DNA of 64,000 nucleotides from Theocolax elegans (taxonomy: Eukaryota; Arthropoda; Insecta; Hymenoptera; Cerocephalidae). The first letter of the stretch is position 1; every line of letters begins with the position of its first letter. Under the pieces are notes generated by a model. The model did no database searches and was not told the origin of the DNA. It saw nothing but the letters and a program-made list of their open reading frames with translations. The DNA lies in NCBI GenBank assembly GCA_026168455.1, contig CM047426.1, forward strand, positions 45,464,307 through 45,528,306. Direction: 5' to 3'. Below are positions 56,101 through 64,000 of this stretch, in pieces. The position numbers and the translations under genes are program-made.

Positions 56101-58800
56101 ACGGGTTTATGAATCATTTACCTAGCACGAAACCAAATCGATTGTACTTTACTAAGGTAGAGAAGGTTACAAAAAAATTATAAACAATATTTACCGTACC
56201 GTTTTTAAGCAGTGGGCCTATAAATGGACATTTTCAGTCGTTTCCAAGCAATTTTAAAAATTTCGAGGAACAAAAAATTCGTACGGGTTTATAAATCGTT
56301 TTACCTAGCACGAAAACCAAATCGATGCTACTTTACTAAGCTAGAGAAGGTTACAAAAAAATTATAAACGATTTCTACCGTACCATTTTGCTGCAGTAGG
56401 CCTGTAAATGGACAATTTTAGTCGTTTCCCAAGCAATTTTAAAATTTCGAGGAACAAAAAATTCGCACGGGTTTATAATCATTTACCTACCACGAAACCA
56501 AATCGATTGTACTTTACTAAGGTAGACAAGGTTACAAAAAAATTATAAACAATATCCTACCGTACCGTTTTTAAGCAGTGGGCCTATAAATGGACATTTT
56601 CAGTCCGTTTCCCAAGCAATTTTAAAATTTTCAAGGAACAAAAATTCGTACGGGTTTATAAATCATTTACCTAGCACGAAACCAGTCGATTGTACTTTAA
56701 CTAATGCTAGAGTAGGTTACAAAAAATTAAGAAAGATTTCTACCGTACGATTTTTTTGCATTGGGCCTATGAAGGGACAATTTTCGCGTTTCCCAAGGCA
56801 TTTTGATAAATTTCGAGGAACAAAAATTCGCACGGGTTTATGAATCATTTACCTAGCACGAAACCAAATCGATTGTACTTTACTAAGGTAGAGAAGGTTA
56901 CAAAAAAATTATAACAATATCTACCGTACCGTTTTTAAGCAGTGGGCCTATAAATGGACATTTTCAGTCGTTTTCCAAGCAATTTGAAAAATTTCGAGGA
57001 AACAAAAATTCGTACGGGTTTATAAATCATATACCTAGCACGAAACCAATGGATTTTACTTTCCTAATGTAGAGAAGGTTACAAAAAAATTAGAAAGATT
57101 TCTACCGTATCGATTTTTTTGCAATGGGCCTATAAGGGACAGTTTCAGTCGTTTTTCTTGCAATTTGAATAATTTCGAGGAACAAAAAATTCGCACGGGT
57201 TTATAAATCATTTACCTAGCACTAAACCAAATCGATTGTACTTTGCTAAGGTAAAAAAGGTTACAAAAAAATTATAAACGATTTCTACCGTACCACTTTT
57301 CTGCAGTGGGCCTGTAAATGGACAATTTTAGTCGCTTTCCAAGCAATGTTAAAAAATTTCGAGAAACAAAAAATTCCTACGGGTTATAAATCATTTACCT
57401 AGCACGAAATGAAATCGATTGTACTTACTAAGGTAGAGAAGGTTACAAAAAAATTATAAACAATATCTACCGTACCGTTTTTAAGCAGTGGGCCTATGAA
57501 TGGACATTTTCAGTCGTTCCCCAAGCAGTTTTAAAAATTTCGAGGAACAAAAAATTCGTACGGGTTTATAATTCACTTACCTAGCACGAAACCAAATCGA
57601 TTGTACTTTACTAAGGTAGAGAAGGATACAAAAAAAGTATAAACGATCTACTGTACTGTTTTTTTAAGCATGGGCCTATGAATGGACATTTTCAGTCGTT
57701 TTCCAAGCAAGTTGAAATATTTCGAGGAACAAAAAATTCGCACGGGTTTATAAATCATTTACCGTGCACAAAACCAAATCGATTGTACTTACTAAGGTAG
57801 TGAAGGTTACAAAAAAAAAAACGTTTTCTACCGTACTATTTTTTTGCATTGGGCCTATAAATGGACATTTTCAGTCGTTCTCCAAGCAATTTGAAAATTT
57901 TCAAGGAACAAAAAATTCGTACGGGTTTATAATCATTACCTAGCACGAAATGAAATCGATTGTACTTTACTAAGGTAGAGAAGTTACAAAAAAATTAAAC
58001 AATATTACCGTACCGTTTTTAAGCAGTGGGCCTATGAATGGACATTTTCAGTCGTTCCCCAGCAATTTTAAAAATTTCGAGGAACAAAAAATTCCTACGG
58101 GTTTATAATTCACTTACCTAGCACGAAACCAAATCGATTGTACTTTACTAAGGTAGAGAAGGATACAAAAAAAGTATAAACGATATCTACTGTACTGTTT
58201 TTAAGCAGTGGGCCTATGAATGGACAATTTCAGTCGTTTCCTAGCAATTTGAATAATTTCGAGGAACAAAAATTTGTACGGGTTTATAAATGGTTACCTA
58301 GCACGCAACCAAATCGATTGTACTTTAATAAGGTAGAGAAGGTTACAAAAAAATTATAAAACGATATCTACCGTACCGTTTATTTGCAGATGGCCTATAA
58401 AGGGACATTTTCAGTCGTTAGCCAAGCAATTTTAAAAATTTCGAGGAACCAAAAAATTCGCTACGGGTTTATTAAACCATTTACCTAGCACGAACCAAAT
58501 CGATGCTACTTTACTAAGATAGAGAAGGTTACAAAAAAATTATAAACAATATCTACCGTACCGTTTTTAAGCAGTGGGCATATAAATGGACCATTTTCAG
58601 TCGTTTCCCAAGCATTTTAAAAATTTCGAGGAACAAAAAATTCGCACGGGTTTATGAATCATTTACCTACCACGAAACCAAATCGATTGTACTTTACTAA
58701 GGTAGAGAAGGTTACAAAAAAATTATAACAATATCTAGCGTACCGTTTTTAAGCAGTGGGCCTATAAATGGACATTTTCAGTCGTTCCCAAGCAATTTTA
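53370..58800. other. Long indel-rich patch in the satellite
   Basis: About 5.4 kb has frequent one-base gains (TTACCCTAGC, GATTGTTACTTTAC, AGTCCGTTTCC, AATATCCTACC) and losses (AATACTACC, TTATAACAATATC). Nearly identical monomers at 52.4-53.3 and 60.6-64.0 kb lack them. The change is abrupt on the left and fades on the right. I read this as a region of poorly polished consensus, so fine variants here should not be used for phylogeny of the repeats. Confidence 0.6.
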
Positions 58801-61800
58801 AAAATTTCGAGGAACAAAAAATTCGTACGGGTTTATAAATTATTTAGCTAGCACGAAACCAGGTCGATTGTACTTAACTAATGTAGAGAAGGTTACAAAA
58901 AAATTAAGAAAGATTTCTACCGTACGATTTTTCTGCATTGGGCCTATGAAGGGACATTTCCGCTGTTTTCCAAGGAATTTTGATAAATTTCGAGGAACAA
59001 AAAATTCGCACGGGTTTATTAATCATTTACCTAGCACGAAACCAAATCGATTGTACTTTACTAAGGTAGAGAAGGTTACAAAAAAATTATAAACAATATT
59101 TACCGTACCGTTTTAAGCAGTGGGCCTATAAATGGACATTTTCAGTCGTTTCCCAAGCAATTTTAAAAATTTCGAGGAACAAAAAATTCGTACGGGTTTA
59201 TAAATCAGTTTACCTAGCACGAAACCAAATCGATGCTACTTTACTAAGCTAGAGAAGGTTACAAAAAAATTATAAACGATTTCTACCGTACCATTTTGCT
59301 GCAGTAGGCCTGTAAATGGACAATTTTAGTCGTTTCCCAAGCAATTTTAAAAATTTCGAGGAACAAAAATTCGCACGGGTTTATGAATCATTTACCTACC
59401 ACGAAACCAAATCGATTGTACTTTACTAAGGTAGACAAGGTTACAAAAAAATTATAAACAATATCTACCTTACCGTTTTTAAGCAGTGGGCCTATAAATG
59501 GACATTTTCAGTCGTTTCCCAAGAATTTTAAAAATTTCGAGGAACAAAAAATTCGTACGGGTTTATAAATCATTTACCTAGCACGAAACCAAATCGATGC
59601 TACTTTACTAAGGCTAGAGAAGGTTACAAAAAAATTATAAACGATTTCTACCGTACCATTTTGCTGCAGTAGGCCTGATAATGGACAATTTTAGTCGTTT
59701 CTCCAAGCAATTTTAAAAATTTCGAGGAACAAAAAATTCGTACGGGTTTATAAATCATTTACCTAGCACGAAACCAAATCGATGCTACTTTACTAAGGTA
59801 GAGAAGGTTACAAAAAAATTATAAACAATATCTACCGTACCGTTTTTAAGCAGTGGGCCGATAATGGACATTTTCAGTCGTTTCCCAAGCATTTTTAAAA
59901 ATTTCGAGGAACAAAAAATTCGCACGGGTTTATGAATCATTTACCTACCACGAAACCAAATCGATTGTACTTTACTAAGGTAGAGAAGGTTACAAAAAAA
60001 TTATAAACAATATCTACCGTACCGTTTTTAAGCAGTGGGCCTATAAATGGACATTTTCAGTCGTTTCCCAAGCAATTTTAAAATTTCGAGGAACAAAAAT
60101 TCGTACGGGTTTATAAATCATTTACCTAGCACGAAACCAGGTCGATTGTACTTAACTAATGTAGAGAGGTTACAAAAAAATTAAGAAAGATTTCTACTGT
60201 ACGATTTTTTTGCATTGGGCCTATGAAGGGACATTTCCGCCGTTTTCCAAGGAATTTTGATAAATTTCGAGGAACAAAAAATTCGCACGGGTTTATGAAT
60301 CATTTACCTAGCACGAAACCAAATCGATTGTACTTTACTAAGGTAGAAAAGGTTACAAAAAAATTATAAACAATATCTACCGTACCGTTTTTAAGCAGTG
60401 GGCCTATAAATGGACATTTTCAGTCGTTTTCCAAGCAATTTGAAAAATTTCGAGGAACAAAAAATTCGTACGGGTTTATAAATCATATACCTAGCACGAA
60501 ACCAAATGGATTTTACTTTCCTAAGGTAGAGAAGGTTACAAAAAAATTAAGAAAGATTTCTACCGTATCATTTTTTTGCAATGGGCCTATAAAGGGACAG
60601 TTTCAGTCGTTTTTCTTGCAATTTGAATAATTTCGAGGAACAAAAAATTCGCACGGGTTTATAAATCATTTACCTAGCACTAAACCAAATCGATTGTACT
60701 TTACTAAGGTAAAAAAGGTTACAAAAAAATTATAAACGATTTCTACCGTACCACTTTTCTGCAGTGGGCCTGTAAATGGACAATTTTAGTCGCTTTCCAA
60801 GCAATGTTAAAAAATTTCGAGAAACAAAAAATTCCTACGGGTTTATAAATCATTTACCTAGCACGAAATGAAATCGATTGTACTTTACTAAGGTAGAGAA
60901 GGTTACAAAAAAATTATAAACAATATCTACCGTACCGTTTTTAAGCAGTGGGCCTATGAATGGACATTTTCAGTCGTTCCCCAAGCAGTTTTAAAAATTT
61001 CGAGGAACAAAAAATTCGTACGGGTTTATAATTCACTTACCTAGCACGAAACCAAATCGATTGTACTTTACTAAGGTAGAGAAGGATACAAAAAAAGTAT
61101 AAACGATATCTACTGTACTGTTTTTAAGCAGTGGGCCTATGAATGGACATTTTCAGTCGTTTTCCAAGCAAGTTGAAATATTTCGAGGAACAAAAAATTC
61201 GCACGGGTTTATAAATCATTTACCGTGCACAAAACCAAATCGATTGTACTTTACTAAGGTAGTGAAGGTTACAAAAAAAAAACGTTTTCTACCGTACTAT
61301 TTTTTTGCATTGGGCCTATAAATGGACATTTTCAGTCGTTCTCCAAGTAATTTGAAAATTTTCAAGGAACAAAAAATTCGTACGGGTTTATAAATCATTT
61401 ACCTAGCACGAAATGAAATCGATTGTACTTTACTAAGGTAGAGAAGGTTACAAAAAAATTATAAACAATATCTACCGTACCGTTTTTAAGCAGTGGGCCT
61501 ATGAATGGACATTTTCAGTCGTTCCCCAAGCAATTTTAAAAATTTCGAGGAACAAAAAATTCGTACGGGTTTATAATTCACTTACCTAGCACGAAACCAA
61601 ATCGATTGTACTTTACTAAGGTAGAGAAGGATACAAAAAAAGTATAAACGATATCTACTGTACTGTTTTTAAGCAGTGGGCCTATGAATGGACAATTTCA
61701 GTCGTTTTCCTAGCAATTTGAATAATTTCGAGGAACAAAAAATTTGTACGGGTTTATAAATGATTTACCTAGCACGCAACCAAATCGATTGTACTTTAAT

Positions 61801-64000
61801 AAGGTAGAGAAGGTTACAAAAAAATTATAAACGATATCTACCGTACCGTTTATTTGCAGATGGCCTATAAAGGGACATTTTCAGTCGTTATCCAAGCAAT
61901 TTTAAAAATTTCGAGGAACAAAAAATTCGTACGGGTTTATAAACCATTTACCTAGCACGAAACCAAATCGATGCTACTTTACTAAGATAGAGAAGGTTAC
62001 AAAAAAATTATAAACAATATCTACCGTACCGTTTTTAAGCAGTGGGCCTATAAATGGACATTTTCAGTCGTTTCCCAAGCATTTTTAAAAATTTCGAGGA
62101 ACAAAAAATTCGCACGGGTTTATGAATCATTTACCTACCACGAAACCAAATCGATTGTACTTTACTAAGGTAGAGAAGGTTACAAAAAAATTATAAACAA
62201 TATCTAGCGTACCGTTTTTAAGCAGTGGGCCTATAAATGGACATTTCAGTCGTTTCCCAAGCAATTTTAAAAATTTCGAGGAACAAAAAATTCGTACGGG
62301 TTTATAAATTATTTAGCTAGCACGAAACCAGGTCGATTGTACTTAACTAATGTAGAGAAGGTTACAAAAAAATTAAGAAAGATTTCTACCGTACGATTTT
62401 TCTGCATTGGGCCTATGAAGGGACATTTCCGCTGTTTTCCAAGGAATTTTGATAAATTTCGAGGAACAAAAAATTCGCACGGGTTTATTAATCATTTACC
62501 TAGCACGAAACCAAATCGATTGTACTTTACTAAGGTAGAGAAGGTTACAAAAAAATTATAAACAATATTTACCGTACCGTTTTTAAGCAGTGGGCCTATA
62601 AATGGACATTTTCAGTCGTTTCCCAAGCAATTTTAAAAATTTCGAGGAACAAAAAATTCGTACGGGTTTATAAATCGTTTACCTAGCACGAAACCAAATC
62701 GATGCTACTTTACTAAGCTAGAGAAGGTTACAAAAAAATTATAAACGATTTCTACCGTACCATTTTGCTGCAGTAGGCCTGTAAATGGACAATTTTAGTC
62801 GTTTCCCAAGCAATTTTAAAAATTTCGAGGAACAAAAAATTCGCACGGGTTTATGAATCATTTACCTACCACGAAACCAAATCGATTGTACTTTACTAAG
62901 GTAGACAAGGTTACAAAAAAATTATAAACAATATCTACCTTACCGTTTTTAAGCAGTGGGCCTATAAATGGACATTTTCAGTCGTTTCCCAAGAATTTTA
63001 AAAATTTCGAGGAACAAAAAATTCGTACGGGTTTATAAATCATTTACCTAGCACGAAACCAAATCGATGCTACTTTACTAAGCTAGAGAAGGTTACAAAA
63101 AAATTATAAACGATTTCTACCGTACCATTTTGCTGCAGTAGGCCTGTAAATGGACAATTTTAGTCGTTTCCCAAGCAATTTTAAAAATTTCGAGGAACAA
63201 AAAATTCGTACGGGTTTATAAATCATTTACCTAGCACGAAACCAAATCGATGCTACTTTACTAAGGTAGAGAAGGTTACAAAAAAAATTATAAACAATAT
63301 CTACCGTACCGTTTTTAAGCAGTGGGCCGATAAATGGACATTTTCAGTCGTTTCCCAAGCATTTTTAAAAATTTCGAGGAACAAAAAATTCGCACGGGTT
63401 TATGAATCATTTACCTACCACGAAACCAAATCGATTGTACTTTACTAAGGTAGAGAAGGTTACAAAAAATTATAAACAATATCTACCGTACCGTTTTTAA
63501 GCAGTGGCCTATAAATGGACATTTTCAGTCGTTTCCCAAGCAATTTTAAAAATTTCGAGGAACATAAAATTCGTGCGGGTTTATAAATCATTTACCTAGC
63601 ACGAAACCAGGTCGATTGTACTTAACTAATGTAGAGAAGGTTACAAAAAAATTAAGAAAGATTTCTACCGTACGATTTTTCTGCATTGGGCCTATGAAGG
63701 GACATTTCCGCCGTTTTCCAAGGAATTTTGATAAATTTCGAGGGACAAAAAATTCGCACGGGTTTATGAATCATTTACCTAGCACGAAACCAAATCGATT
63801 GTACTTTACTAAGGTAGAGAAGGTTACAAAAAAATTATAAACAATATCTACCGTACCGTTTTTAAGCAGTGGGCCTATAAATGGACATTTTCAGTCGTTT
63901 CCCAAGCAATTTTAAAAATTTCGAGGAACAAAAAATTCGAACGGTTTTATAAATCATTTACCTAGCACGAAACCAAATCGATGCTACTTTACTAAGCTAG
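57120..64000 (+). repeat. Higher-order repeat, 19 monomers (about 3.47 kb)
   Basis: Markers pair at about 3,458-3,470 bp: ACTAAACC at 57221 and 60679, the CTTAACTAATG monomer at about 58,868 and 62,337, GGTAGACAAGG at 59431 and 62901, and the rare GTGGGCCGATA near 59,853 and 63,322. GTTTATTAATCATT and ATTTAGCTAGCACG are also shared. This is the longest higher-order unit I could define, and the second copy runs to the window edge. The offset shrinks to 3,458 bp on the left because that part of the first copy has net small deletions. Confidence 0.8.

Larger units (their letters stand above)
6250..64000 (+). repeat. 183-bp satellite array, main segment
   Basis: About 315 head-to-tail monomers, all in one orientation, run to the window edge. 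TATAAA or TATGAA landmarks at 63582, 63765 and 63948 confirm the 183-bp step. Taking ACCGTACC as position 1 of a consensus-like copy, the landmarks are CTGCAG (15-20), GGGCCTGTAAATGG (from 22), TTTTAAAAATTTCG (61-74), the palindrome CGTACG (89-94), TTTATAAATC (97-106), CCTAGCACG (112-120), ATCGAT (128-133), GGTAGAGAAGGTTAC (147-161), and A7 followed by TTATAAACG. Main variant types differ at linked sites: CTGCAGTAGGCCTGTAAATG with ATCGATGCTAC; TTTTTAAGCAGTGGGCCTAT with AACAATATCTACC; and GCATTGGGCCTATGAAGG with TTAAGAAAG and GGTTTATGAATC. Since 183 is 61 codons, monomers keep reading frame, which explains the recurrent short open frames. No other insertion or gene lies in this segment. Confidence 0.98.

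Noticed and set aside
13824..63840. About 45 open frames of 60-96 codons on both strands as possible genes
   Set aside because: All lie in satellite monomers, recur with the repeat, use the repeat's own start and stop triplets, have sister copies broken by single-base indels, and resemble no known family.
6250..64000. CRISPR array
   Set aside because: The unit is a directly adjoining 183-bp repeat without unique spacers, and the setting is eukaryotic satellite DNA.
6250..64000. CENP-B box in the monomer, suggested by TTCG and CGGG in AATTCGTACGGG
   Set aside because: The box needs TTCG and CGGG separated by 7 bases with an A in between. Here only 2 bases separate them, on either strand.
6250..64000. 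TATA boxes (TTTATAAATC, CCTATAAATGG) as real promoters in every monomer
   Set aside because: They are expected in AT-rich repeats, and no initiator or downstream gene is associated. Transcription is possible but not supported by sequence alone.

Overview
The window is almost entirely one tandem satellite DNA array. A monomer of about 183 bp (mostly 182-183 bp, about 33% G+C) is repeated head-to-tail on one strand from about position 500 to the right edge, roughly 340 copies. I found no protein-coding gene, rRNA, tRNA or CRISPR array that I can support. The short open frames (60-96 codons) are all by-products of the repeat or of the one inserted element. Long satellite DNA, a long-terminal-repeat-like insertion and the absence of genes point to a eukaryotic nuclear genome, in (peri)centromeric or other heterochromatin. 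The monomer keeps 8 CpG sites where about 5 are expected from its base composition. This argues against a heavily CpG-methylated germline genome, so an invertebrate such as an insect is my best but weak guess.

Layout. 1 to about 490 is AT-rich non-satellite flank ending in an A14 run. About 491-530 is a degenerate transition. About 530-4641 is the first, more diverged array segment. 4642-6249 is a 1,608-bp insertion, bounded by TG...CA with TGCAAC/GTTGCA ends and flanked by a 4-bp duplication CCGT. Removing it and one CCGT restores an intact monomer, so it is a clean insertion, most simply a solo LTR. From 6250 to 64000 the satellite continues without any other insertion and leaves the window at the right edge.

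Within the array the monomers fall into several variant types, and these are assembled into local higher-order repeats whose period changes along the window. I see units of 2, 3, 4, 5/6, 6, 8, 10, 10/11, 12, 13 and 19 monomers, each recognised by rare shared variants. Adjacent copies sometimes differ by exactly one monomer, and one monomer carries an 87-bp internal deletion that breaks the register. Several stretches (notably 8.8-10.3, 14.9-15.9, 41.8-43.0, 45.5-46.0 and 53.4-58.8 kb) are dense in single-base indels compared with near-identical sister copies, which looks more like uneven consensus quality than biology.

All coordinates of repeat sub-blocks come from reading landmark positions by eye, so block edges are good to about one monomer. 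Percent identities were not computed.
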